Shown one piece after another: positions 1 through 5,298 of a DNA stretch of 11,323 bases (its first letter is position 1; each line of letters begins with the position of its first letter). The stretch is from Baffinella frigidus (Eukaryota; Cryptophyceae; Cryptomonadales; Baffinellaceae), in contig MU646913.1 of assembly GCA_026770585.1 (NCBI GenBank), positions 201,061 through 212,383 on the forward strand, written 5' to 3'. The translations under genes were made by a program, and so were the position numbers. The notes beneath the pieces were generated by a model. That model saw only the letters and a program-made list of their open reading frames with translations, did not search any database and had not been told where the DNA came from.

Positions 1-95
<95 letters not shown>
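1..95. repeat. (AT)n microsatellite
   Basis: Uninterrupted alternating A and T for 95 bases from the first base of the window, so the tract probably continues upstream. It can extrude cruciforms and its length is prone to slippage and assembly error. No gene is associated with it. Confidence 0.98.
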
Positions 96-97
<2 letters not shown>

Positions 98-103
98 TGC
101 GCC

Positions 104-200
104 AAACATCGACCATCAACAACATTGACCATCAACATTGACCATCAACATTGACCATCAACATTGATGATCAACATTGACCATCATCAGCATTGATCAA
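104..200. repeat. 13-bp minisatellite, unit ATTGACCATCAAC
   Basis: Three exact units (124-162) are followed by two variants (163-188), with degenerate units on either side. A looser second block of the same motif lies at about 430-480. The segments 196-229 and 469-502 match well (TCAAA-GCAGCACG, then CACACGC), so a larger block seems to have been duplicated together with the telomere-like sequence that follows. The exact 13-mer also occurs on the other strand at 1727-1739 and 1760-1772. Confidence 0.93.
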
Positions 201-240
201 ACGCAGCACGACCATCCTCGCCACACGCTCGATCACCCTC

Positions 241-610
241 CTCTCCACACCCCGCACCCCAACCCTAAACCCTAAATCTCAAACCCAAACCCTAAATCTC
301 AAACCCAAACCCTCAACCTCACCATACACCCTAGATCTCATACCCAAACCCTGAACCTCACCATACACCCTGACGCCCACCCCTCAACCCTCAACGCCGC
401 ACCCTGCTGCATCGAGACACCGCGCGGCCACCATCAACATTCATGATCAAATGACCATCAACATCCATGGTCAAATGCAGCACGCCCCTCTTCACCACAC
501 GCCCCCAACCTCTAAACCCTCGATCTAACCCCTAAATCTCAAACCCCTGAACCCTGAGCCCTGAACCCCTAAACCCCGAACCTAACCCTCAAATCCCAAA
601 CACCACACCC
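241..610 (-). repeat. Degenerate telomere-like tract, CCCTAAA orientation
   Basis: Dense imperfect units of CCCTAAA, CCCAAAC, CCCTAAATCTCAAA and CCCTGAACCTCACCATACA. A 32-34 base higher-order repeat (ACCCTAGATCTCA..., CCTGAACCTCACCATACACC) is visible at 300-370. The C-rich strand is on top here, the orientation expected at a left chromosome end, but the units are too diverged for an active telomere. The block at 424-500 is interrupted by minisatellite sequence. There is no gene in this stretch. Confidence 0.9.
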
Positions 611-631
611 TGGGAGGGAGGGAGGGGGGGG
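611..631 (+). other. G-quadruplex-capable G-run
   Basis: Three GGGA units followed by a run of eight to nine G give four or more G-tracts in about 20 bases, which fits the simple G-quadruplex pattern. It directly precedes a fold-back palindrome. Folding is inferred from the pattern only. Confidence 0.6.
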
Positions 632-642
632 TCATGCAAAAA

Positions 643-783
643 GTTAACGCCAGCGAGGTACTTAGCGCCAACGGATCGCCTACGGTAGGAGCCCCCCTCC
701 TACGACTTTTAAAGACCTTTTTGTTTTAAACGTCGTAGGAGGAGGGGTTCCTAGCGTAGGCTAAGGGGTCCGCTGGCGTTAGC
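643..783. repeat. Imperfect fold-back palindrome with CCTACGGTAGG
   Basis: The ends pair as TTAACGCCAGCG (644-655) with CGCTGGCGTTAGC (771-783). The inner stem pairs 677-706 with 732-761 (CGCCTACGGTAGGAG against CTCC/CTAGCGTAGGC, and CTCCTACGAC against GTCGTAGGAG). The left arm carries about 20 extra bases between the two stems. The loop is T/A-rich (about 707-731). It resembles an aged fold-back transposon or hairpin insertion. Confidence 0.82.
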
Positions 784-963
784 TTGTGGCATTAGGGAGG
801 ACCTGGACGTACTAAACCCTCTCCGATCTCACAGGAAAAAAGTGTTGATTTTTGGGGGGGGGGGTTCAATGAAAATTACTACACGGCTGCCTTAATGTAA
901 CTAGTAAAACTCATTCTGTGTAGTAAATTTCACAGCCAGATTTTTTTTAATCAATACCGTTTC
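784..963. other. Unique interval with G11 run and small inverted repeat
   Basis: No gene is visible. A run of eleven G lies at 854-864. TTACTACACGG near 875-885 pairs imperfectly with CTGTGTAGTAA at 916-927, and GGCTG with CAGCC just outside, giving a weak stem with a loop of about 30 bases. Confidence 0.5.
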
Positions 964-1076
964 CCTATGAAATCTGCTCCCACACCCTCCTCACCACTCG
1001 TCCGATGGCCCTAACCACCACACACTCCTCCACAGCACCCCTCTCACCTAGCCCAATCTGTTCAAGATTTCATAGG
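964..1076. repeat. 12-bp inverted repeat around a C-rich spacer
   Basis: CCTATGAAATCT (964-975) and its exact complement AGATTTCATAGG (1065-1076) enclose about 89 bases of C-rich CACACCCTCCTC-like sequence without a gene. The right arm overlaps the outer edge of the large palindrome that follows. This could be the terminal repeat of a very small element or a partial copy of one, but no target duplication is clear. Confidence 0.5.
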
Positions 1077-1233
1077 CTAACGGCCTGAAAATGGGGTAGT
1101 TAGGCATACGGCATTGCCTAGGACCTCCTACCGTAGGCCGAGGGATCCTAGGACCAAAAAGTCTCGGCCTACGGTAGGAGGTCCTAGGCAATGCCGTAGG
1201 CCTAACTACCCCATTTTCAGGCCGTTACCCTAT
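1072..1233. repeat. Near-perfect fold-back palindrome, 65-bp arms
   Basis: Arms 1078-1142 and 1163-1227 are complementary at 64 of 65 positions (the mismatch is CATAC against CCTAC), around a 20-base spacer. With one more mismatch the stem extends to 1072/1233. Each arm contains CCTACCGTAGG or its complement and a CCTAGGACC motif. Possible 5-bp flanking direct repeats AGATT (1065-1069 and 1235-1239) hint at an insertion, but the left one also belongs to another inverted repeat. The near identity of the arms implies recent origin or gene conversion. Confidence 0.95.
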
Positions 1234-1240
1234 TAGATTA

Positions 1241-1354
1241 TCGAAGCATTCCACCGACAGCGCCCCCCCATGCACTGCCAGGCCGGATATTTTGTAAAAG
1301 TCAATTCACCCACAAAATCTGTCAACTTAGAAACGAGGTACCCGTAATGGGTAC
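1241..1354 (+). repeat. Dispersed repeat copy a with degenerate AAGTTGAC-type hairpin
   Basis: TCGAAGCATTCCACCGA followed by GCGCCCCCCCATGCACTGCC matches the dispersed repeat at 1828-1860, 2101-2130 and 2634-2670. The right half (1290-1333) aligns with 2669-2728: AAAGTCAA paired loosely with GTCAACTT (1321-1328), then AGAAACGAG. A small hairpin GTACCC-GTAAT-GGGTAC follows at 1338-1354. A 10-mer here, CGAGGTACCC (1334-1343), recurs inverted at 9259 and 9650. Confidence 0.6.
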
Positions 1355-1377
1355 TTCTTTACTACACATTCGCAGGT

Positions 1378-1477
1378 AAGTTGACTAATGCAAAAACTCC
1401 GCCCTGGCAGTGCACTGCCTGCTCACGGGTCAGCGTTCCGCTCAGTGGACTACCAACCTTCCATCAAAAGTCAACTT
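1378..1477. repeat. Inverted pair of AAGTTGAC / GTCAACTT around a partial dispersed repeat
   Basis: AAGTTGAC (1378-1385) and GTCAACTT (1470-1477) face each other across 84 bases. The spacer contains GCACTGCCTGCTCACGGGT (1421-1439), which matches the end of the dispersed repeat at 1855-1872. No convincing gene is present. The stretch 1478-1590 shows nothing further that I recognise. Confidence 0.55.
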
Positions 1478-1590
1478 TCCTCAAGACAATCAACTTCAAG
1501 GATTTTTCTATTGCAAATTGGTCACATACCACCCGGAATTCCGGCCCCAGCGAAACCCTCGAAGCCCACTGTGTGGTAGGGTGTAGCCAC

Positions 1591-1726
1591 CAGCCCTCCG
1601 AGGCGGACCAAATCGAGGCTCAGCATGCGCCAATTCCCCGGGCGGCACCTTCGAAATCGAATGTGCCACCCAAGGCCGAGAAAATGGCTCCAACCAATCG
1701 TCGATTTGGTCCGCCTCGCAGGGCCG
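1591..1726. repeat. Fold-back palindrome, CCACCA-CCCTC family, copy 1
   Basis: The outer stem GAGGCGGACCAAATCGA (1600-1616) pairs perfectly with its complement at 1701-1717 and extends imperfectly to 1591/1726. The centre has its own hairpin, GGCAC-TTCGA-AA-TCGAA-GTGCC (1644-1667). The left end (GTGTAGCCACCAGCCCTC, 1581-1598) and the internal AAATGGCTCCAA (1682-1693) also occur in the palindrome at 2466-2611, so the two are diverged members of one family. Confidence 0.85.
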
Positions 1727-1780
1727 GTTGATGGTCAATCTGTCAACCGTTGAATAACCGTTGATGGTCAATCTGTCAAC
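1727..1780 (+). repeat. Two copies of a 21-bp GTTGATGGTCAATCTGTCAAC repeat
   Basis: Exact 21-bp copies at 1727-1747 and 1760-1780, 33 bases apart. Each has GTTGA and TCAAC as short inverted ends, and the first 13 bases are the complement of the minisatellite unit at 104-200. The second copy runs on into GTCAACTTTGGG. Confidence 0.85.
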
Positions 1781-1796
1781 TTTGGGGGACCTGGCC

Positions 1797-1884
1797 GTAC
1801 TGCCCCTCGCCAATCTGCTCGACAGAGTCGAAGCAGTCTACCGATCGCGCCCCCCACTGCCTGCTCACGGGTTAGCGTTTAGAG
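1797..1884 (+). repeat. Dispersed repeat copy b, uninterrupted
   Basis: Starts GTACTGCCCCTC, contains the short stem CGACAGAGTCG, TCGAAGCAGTCTACCGA and the core CGCGCCCCCCACTGCCTG, and ends GGGTTAGCGTTTAGAG. The next copy (1936-2143) has the same sequence but is broken by two insertions, so this copy acts as the empty-site reference for both. Confidence 0.88.
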
Positions 1885-1936
1885 TGAGAGAGAGAGAGAG
1901 GGAGAGGGAGGGAGGGAGAGAGAGAGAGAGAGAGAG
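1881..1936. repeat. (AG)n microsatellite with GGGAGGG interruptions
   Basis: A purine-only tract on the top strand except for one early T, made of AG dinucleotides and a central GGGAGGGAGGGAG part. It separates two copies of the dispersed repeat. Such tracts can form triplex DNA. Confidence 0.95.
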
Positions 1937-2143
1937 TACTGCCCCTCCCCAATCTGCTCGACAGAGTCGAAGCAGTCCACCGATCTTGTCTCTGAGGCGG
2001 GCCCGTTTCTTAAGGCTCATAGACTATTGTATCACTCAACTCAAGGCTCAAGGGCCTGTTTTAGGACCTGTATCGAGAGTAATAAAGAAGAAGAAGAAGA
2101 AGTCCACCGAACGCGCCCCCCACTGCCTGTTCGTGGTTAAGCG
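1936..2143 (+). repeat. Dispersed repeat copy c/d, split by a retroposon
   Basis: Bases 1936-1983 match 1797-1844 with two differences, and 2111-2143 match 1845-1877 with a few differences. The join is occupied by the retroposon described separately. Beyond 2143 the copy is interrupted again by the inverted-repeat transposon and resumes at 2353 (TTTAGGG, compared with TTTAGAG in copy b). Confidence 0.85.
1974..2110 (+). mobile_element. Short retroposon with (AAG)n tail, copy 1, with 10-bp target duplication
   Basis: Perfect direct repeats AGTCCACCGA (1974-1983, 2101-2110) flank an insert at 1984-2100. The uninterrupted paralogue at 1797-1884 has one copy of that target, which supports a true insertion. 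The insert begins TCTTGTCTCTGAGGCGGGCC, carries the conserved part from GGCTCATAGACTATTG (2014) to GAGAGTAATAAAG, and ends in AAG repeats. Target duplications of variable length plus a simple-repeat 3' tail are typical of LINE-mobilised non-autonomous retroposons. It has no coding capacity, and no clear tRNA-type A or B box is seen, so the parent RNA is unknown. Confidence 0.85.
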
Positions 2144-2352
2144 TTGTCGAAATGGGCTCCGCGCGGAAAAAATCGAGGTCAGGTCAGCAACATTTTTCCA
2201 TTTTTTTGCCTTTTTGTGTCATCTGATGGGTGGGAGATGCTATTTTGAGATAAAAACCATGCCTAAGATGGCATAAAAGTCCATTTTTGGGGAATTTTCG
2301 GATTTCCTGACCTGACCTCGATTCCGCGCGAAGCCTATTTCGACAATAAGCG
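2138..2352 (+). mobile_element. MITE-like inverted-repeat transposon, copy 1, with 6-bp target duplication
   Basis: The element spans 2144-2346 (203 bp) between direct repeats TAAGCG (2138-2143, 2347-2352). Terminal inverted repeats of 40-44 bases (2144-2187 and 2307-2346) read TTGTCGAAATGGGC, CGCGCGG, TCGAGGTCAGGTCAG, with a few extra A in the left one. The interior is A/T-rich with no ORF, including CTATTTTGAGATAAAAACC. Copy b of the host repeat (GGTTAGCGTTTAG) shows the site without the insert. The superfamily is not assigned: a 6-bp duplication and TTGTCG ends do not settle it. Confidence 0.9.
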
Positions 2353-2457
2353 TTTAGGGTATATGGTTGAAGGTCGGGGAAGTCCTTAGGGTATATGGTT
2401 AAGAGGTTGGGGTATAGGGTTTCGGGGTTAGGGTTTGGGGAAGCACTCAACCCGGTT
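2353..2457 (+). repeat. Degenerate telomere-like tract, TTTAGGG orientation
   Basis: Units such as TTTAGGGTATATGG, TTAGGGTATATGGTTAAGAGG and GGGGTTAGGGTTTGGGG. This is the G-rich strand on top, opposite to the tract at 241-610. There is no coding content. Confidence 0.85.
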
Positions 2458-2465
2458 GGGTTCAG

Positions 2466-2611
2466 TGTGTACCACCAACCCTCACAGTCTGGGCAAATCG
2501 GGGGAAATGGCTCCAAAGATCCCCTTGAAGGCCGTCGGATTCCGACGGCCTCCAAGGGGATTTGGTGTTTTTGACTTTTTCGATTTGCCCAAGTTGTGAG
2601 GGTTGGTGGTA
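2466..2611. repeat. Fold-back palindrome, CCACCA-CCCTC family, copy 2
   Basis: The outer arms pair TACCACCAACCCTCACA (from 2470) with TGTGAGGGTTGGTGGTA (to 2611), followed by TGGGCAAATCG / CGATTTGCCCA. The inner stem 2519-2539 / 2541-2561 matches at 20 of 21 positions, with core GCCGTCGGA-T-TCCGACGGC. The middle zone (about 2503-2518 and 2562-2580) is unpaired. Direct repeats GGGTTCAG at 2458-2465 and 2612-2619 may be an 8-bp target duplication, but this motif also occurs by chance in telomere-like sequence. Confidence 0.9.
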
Positions 2612-2633
2612 GGGTTCAGGGTTTAGGGTTGAG

Positions 2634-2718
2634 GTTCGAAGAGGTCCACGAGCCGCGCCCCCCACTGCCTATTCTTAAGTTGACATGCCGGGTGCGTGGT
2701 ACACATCCGTCAACTTTA
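2634..2718 (+). repeat. Dispersed repeat copy e joined to AAGTTGAC hairpin
   Basis: TTCGAAGAGGTCCACGAG and CGCGCCCCCCACTGCCT match copies b and c/d. The sequence then continues as CTATTCTTAAGTTGACATGC and ends with TCCGTCAACTTTA, so that AAGTTGAC (2677-2684) and GTCAACTT (2709-2716) form a stem around a 24-base loop. The right half matches 11258-11308 near the window end. A shadow reading frame across it is not persuasive. Confidence 0.8.
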
Positions 2719-2754
2719 GATCGGAAACGAGCCCGGTCCCACCGAATTCGAGAG

Positions 2755-2875
2755 GTTCAGGGGTTAGCCTTGAGAGTTTAGGGATTCCTCTTTAGGGTTT
2801 GGTGTTTGGTGTTTCGGGTTCAAAGGTTAGGGTTGAGGGTTGAGGGTGTGTGTAGGGGTCGGGGTTTGGGGTGGG
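2755..2875 (+). repeat. Degenerate telomere-like tract, TTTAGGG orientation
   Basis: Loosely repeated GGTTCAGGGGTTAGCC, TTTAGGGTTTGGTG, GGGTTGAGGGTTGAGGGTG and GGGGTTTGGGG. It merges at its right end into GC-rich DNA. Confidence 0.75.
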
Positions 2876-3840
2876 CGGGTTGCCTGCTGAGGCGGCCGCC
2901 GCTGCTCCCGCCCGCGTGGTCGGCTTGCGAGGCTGCTGCCGGCAGGTGCAACGACCCTGCAACGGCCACCGATTAGCGGTCCTGTGGTGCACCGCCCCAA
3001 CCCCTCAGCGCTCAGCACGCGTGTCTCTGCGCTGTCTCGCTGACCGGGCATCCGGAGGGGCTTTGGATGGAGGGGACTCTGCGGTGCGGTCCCACACCGC
3101 ACCACGCCACGGCCAGGTGCTACTCCGCCACAAGGAGCATCCGCTACACACGGCCACAGCCGTCGGCTCAGCGCTCGCAGACTGGCTGAGGCTGAGGCGG
3201 CAGTGATGGGTAGAGGAGGGGCAGAGGGGGCAGAGGGGCCCACGAAGGAGCCTCGTGGGAGGCGTTCCAACGCAGGCATAATTTGGGGCCCTGGCGCTGA
3301 GCGGACGCGAGAGAGGGCCCGCACGCTTTTGACTGCTGCCCCCTTGAGGTGGGGGGGGTGAGGCTGCGTTGGGATTCTGGTCCGCCTGGCGGAGTGAAGC
3401 GTGGGGTTGCGGGGCGTGCCGCAGGTGTCAGGATAACTTCCTGGCGGCAGTTCGGGATGCACGGTGGGGATGGCGCGCAAGGGGGGTGGCGCACCCTGGT
3501 GGTGGTGCGCGTCCATCGCCGCGAATCCGGATTTCTGCGAAAAGTGGTGGAGTCGGTCAAAGTTGAGGGTGGAGAAGCACAAACAGGTTATTTAGGAGCC
3601 CAATCGACCGTTTTAAAGTCAATAAGTGACGGGGTGCTCTGCGGGGAGCCACTGGGGAGTGACACGCTGCCCGGTTCGCCGGGCTTGTGCGGGAAGCTCC
3701 TTCGTGGTTTTTCCTTATGGGTAGTGGCAGTTTCTTGGGAGGAAAAATCTGGTGAAGACCCCAGATGTTTTCTTAACCTCGCCTCAATTCTTGCACCGTG
3801 CATTCTCACTTTCGAATAAAGTCAATAAGTGTCAATAAGT
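2876..3840. other. GC-rich stretch, no gene recognised
   Basis: This is CpG-rich DNA up to about 3580, then mixed. Open frames exist on both strands: a minus-strand frame 3582-2827 of 251 codons, and a plus-strand frame 3349-3819 of 156 codons whose first ATG is near 3455. The minus-strand frame ends in proline/threonine repeats coded by telomere-like DNA, and none shows a known domain or motif. Long open frames are expected by chance in such base composition. Small hairpins include CCCACGA/TCGTGGG (3239-3259) and GCCCGG-TTCG-CCGGGC (3668-3683). GTCAATAAGTG occurs at 3618-3628 and twice in tandem at 3820-3841. Confidence 0.5.
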
Positions 3841-3857
3841 GCACAGGAACATGTTTA

Positions 3858-3954
3858 CCTGCAATGTGGCACCCAAGGGTTCCTATTGCAAAGTTGTAGC
3901 CCTTGAAATTCTAAGAAACTTTGCCATTGGAACCCTTGGGTGCCACATTGCAGG
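3858..3954. repeat. Hairpin with 38-bp arms and 21-base loop
   Basis: Arms 3858-3895 and 3917-3954 are complementary at 36 of 38 positions and start CCTGCAATGTGGCACCCAAG. The size and shape resemble either a young fold-back insertion or a small-RNA precursor stem. Nothing in the flanks proves transcription, and no clean target duplication is seen. It shares no motif with the larger palindromes. Confidence 0.93.
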
Positions 3955-3994
3955 GAACGAGCTCGTACAGGCGATCGGGAAGTGCCGAGACTCC

Positions 3995-4049
3995 GAGGCG
4001 GGCCCGTCCGGCAAGAAAGATTCCTTTGTTTAGACGATGGGCCCGCCTC
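3995..4049. repeat. Inverted repeat GAGGCGGGCCC / GGGCCCGCCTC
   Basis: Perfect 11-bp arms (3995-4005, 4039-4049) enclose 33 bases whose middle also pairs weakly (GAAAG with CCTTT). It ends four bases before the second MITE-like copy. GAGGCGGGCCCGT also forms part of the 5' end of retroposon copy 1 (1994-2006), so this may be related to that family. Confidence 0.7.
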
Positions 4050-4052
4050 CTA

Positions 4053-4259
4053 TTGTCGAAATGGGCTTCGCGCGGAATCGAGGTCAGGTCAGGAAATCAA
4101 AAAAAAATCCAAAAAAATGACTTTTATGCTATCTTAGGCATGGTTTTTATCTCAAAATAGCATCTCCCACCCGTAAGATGACACAAAAAGGCAAAAAAAT
4201 AAATAAAAAATGTTGCTGACCTGACCTCGATTTTTTCCGCGCGGAGCCCATTTCGACAA
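4053..4259 (-). mobile_element. MITE-like inverted-repeat transposon, copy 2, reverse orientation
   Basis: A 207-bp element that is the reverse complement of copy 1 (2144-2346), about 90% or more identical by eye. Differences cluster in an A-rich part near 4099-4121 and near 4194-4210. Terminal inverted repeats lie at 4053-4092 and 4216-4259; with the adjacent TA they read TATTGTCGAAATGGGC and its exact complement. There is no ORF. Unlike copy 1, the flanks (CTCCTA and TAAGAT) show no 6-bp duplication. Only TA is shared, so the original duplication was lost, or the target rule is looser than copy 1 suggests. Confidence 0.9.
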
Positions 4260-4325
4260 TAAGATTTTTCAAGGGATTATTCGTTGGTTTGAACCTATGG
4301 ATTTTTCCCGAGGGTCACTTAGGTC

Positions 4326-4357
4326 GCGGTTGCTTTCAAAAGTCGATTCGTCAACTT
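4326..4357 (+). repeat. 32-bp dispersed repeat ending GTCGATTCGTCAACTT
   Basis: Matches 8215-8246 with two transitions (GCGGTTGCTTTC against GCGGTTGCCTCC). It contains one of the 13 AAGTTGAC/GTCAACTT sites. The interval 4260-4325 holds nothing else that I recognise. Confidence 0.85.
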
Positions 4358-4378
4358 TAACTTAAAAAGGGAGTTGAT

Positions 4379-4392
4379 GGTCAAATTTGACC
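4379..4392. other. Perfect 14-bp palindrome GGTCAAATTTGACC
   Basis: Overlaps GTTGATGGTCA (4373-4383), the start of the 21-bp repeat seen at 1727 and 1760. A near-identical 18-bp palindrome lies at 9717-9734. It could be a dimeric protein-binding site or part of a dispersed element; function is unknown. Confidence 0.7.
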
Positions 4393-4520
4393 GATGGCAA
4401 GCAAAGCCGTGAAGCGAGTACCTCCGACGCTAAGGTAGGTAGACTCGGTTGTACATTTAGGTCTTTAGGTCATTTAATTAAGAAGCATTTACTGGTCTTA
4501 GTTTACTGGTCTTAGTTCGT

Positions 4521-4539
4521 CCTTTAGGTCCTTTAGGTT
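4521..4539 (-). repeat. Isolated CCTAAAGGACCTAAAGG motif (inverted)
   Basis: CCTTTAGGTCCTTTAGGTT is the complement of the sequence that ends all four tandem units between 5299 and 7843, and it also occurs at 9422-9439. A short tandem of ACTGGTCTTAGTT precedes it (4491-4518). The rest of 4393-4590 shows no gene. Confidence 0.7.
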
Positions 4540-4589
4540 GTAATTTCGAGCCCTCTCTGGACGCCTTAAGTTTATGGTCCGACGTCATA

Positions 4590-5140
4590 AGTTCAATAAA
4601 AGTCTCTTCTCTCATTTCCGTGCCACTCGGAGGGCGCGGCTTGGGAGGGAGACGTTTGGCTCCCCGGGCGCGTAGGTGCACGGTGCGGCAGATGCTCCGG
4701 ATCAACGGGGCGGCGCGAGCGCGGGCGGCGGTGCTGCTCAGGATTTGGCGCTGCAACTAATCGATGACCCCACTGCAGATCGAGGCCAGCGAGGGGCTGG
4801 GCGCGGAAGCTGGACAGCTCATCATACGCACAGCTCGAAGGCGCGACGGATGCGCATGCTCGATCGGGAGCGCGCGCGCGCATGCGGCGGTGCTGCTCCG
4901 GATTTCGAGGAACTAGTCTGCAGGGGTACGGCACGTGTTGAATGAGCAGCGCGTCCGAGGAGGGCTGAACGTGACGCTGAACGGCTCATCATGCGTACAG
5001 ATGGAAGGCGTGGCGGAATGGCGCGCTGGAAAAGCGCGCTCCACGAGGAACACGCGCGCGCGGTGCGAACGGCCCTTGTGATCTGAGGCTGGCAGCTGGA
5101 CGATTTCGGGCAGGTGGACGGACGCGGCTTCACCGCTTAA
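4590..5140. repeat. GC-rich stretch with ~160-bp imperfect tandem duplication
   Basis: GGCGGTGCTGCTC-GGATTT occurs at 4727 and 4885, and GCTCATCAT-CG-ACAG at about 4817 and 4984, in the same order, so 4720-4880 and 4880-5040 are diverged copies. Alternating GCGCGC runs (4871-4881, 5053-5061) could adopt Z-DNA. A hairpin GCGCGCT-AGCGCGC lies at 5021-5039. Open frames on both strands (the longest about 113 codons) show no known domain and overlap each other, so I do not call a gene. Confidence 0.6.
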
Positions 5141-5149
5141 AAGGCGCTG

Positions 5150-5298
5150 ACGTGTGTGGCGTGTTTTTGACGCGTGTGGTGGGGTGAACTTTAACGAGTG
5201 TGGACTGGCTCTGATTGTCTCTGACGCGTCTGGGTTGACTCTGACGCGTTTTTCTAGCTCTGCCTCACTCGGGTCGACCGACTATTCTCAAGTTGCAG
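5150..5298 (+). repeat. Degenerate TGACGCGTGTGG / GGCTC array
   Basis: Spaced units such as TGACGCGTGTGGTGGGG, GAGTGTGGACTGGCTCTGA and TGACGCGTCTGGGTTGACTC with a period of roughly 17-20 bases. The same units reappear inside the large repeat units at 5337-5412 and 6826-6900, so this may be the edge of that family. Confidence 0.7.

Noticed and set aside
104-200. CRISPR-like regular repeats
   Set aside because: The 13-bp units are directly adjacent without unique spacers, so this is a minisatellite.
2039-2056. GGCTCAAG in the retroposon, as at the end of the dinoflagellate spliced leader
   Set aside because: Only eight bases agree and the preceding bases do not match the leader, so it does not show a spliced-leader origin or identify the organism.
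1761-2276. 171-codon plus-strand frame
   Set aside because: It runs through the (AG)n tract, the retroposon with its AAG tail (coding a lysine run) and half of the MITE-like element. Its openness comes from simple repeats.
2827-3582. 251-codon open frame on the minus strand
   Set aside because: It lies in GC-rich DNA where stops are rare, overlaps other open frames on both strands, ends in proline/threonine repeats coded by telomere-like sequence, and shows no domain or motif that I know.
3664-3690. GGTTCGCC in a strong hairpin, as in a tRNA T-arm
   Set aside because: No acceptor, D or anticodon arm can be built around it. It is a simple GCCCGG-TTCG-CCGGGC stem-loop.
3349-3819. 156-codon open frame on the plus strand ending at an AATAAA
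   Set aside because: The frame opens on GTG, with the first ATG near 3455. It matches no known family, and the AATAAA overlap is a single short motif.
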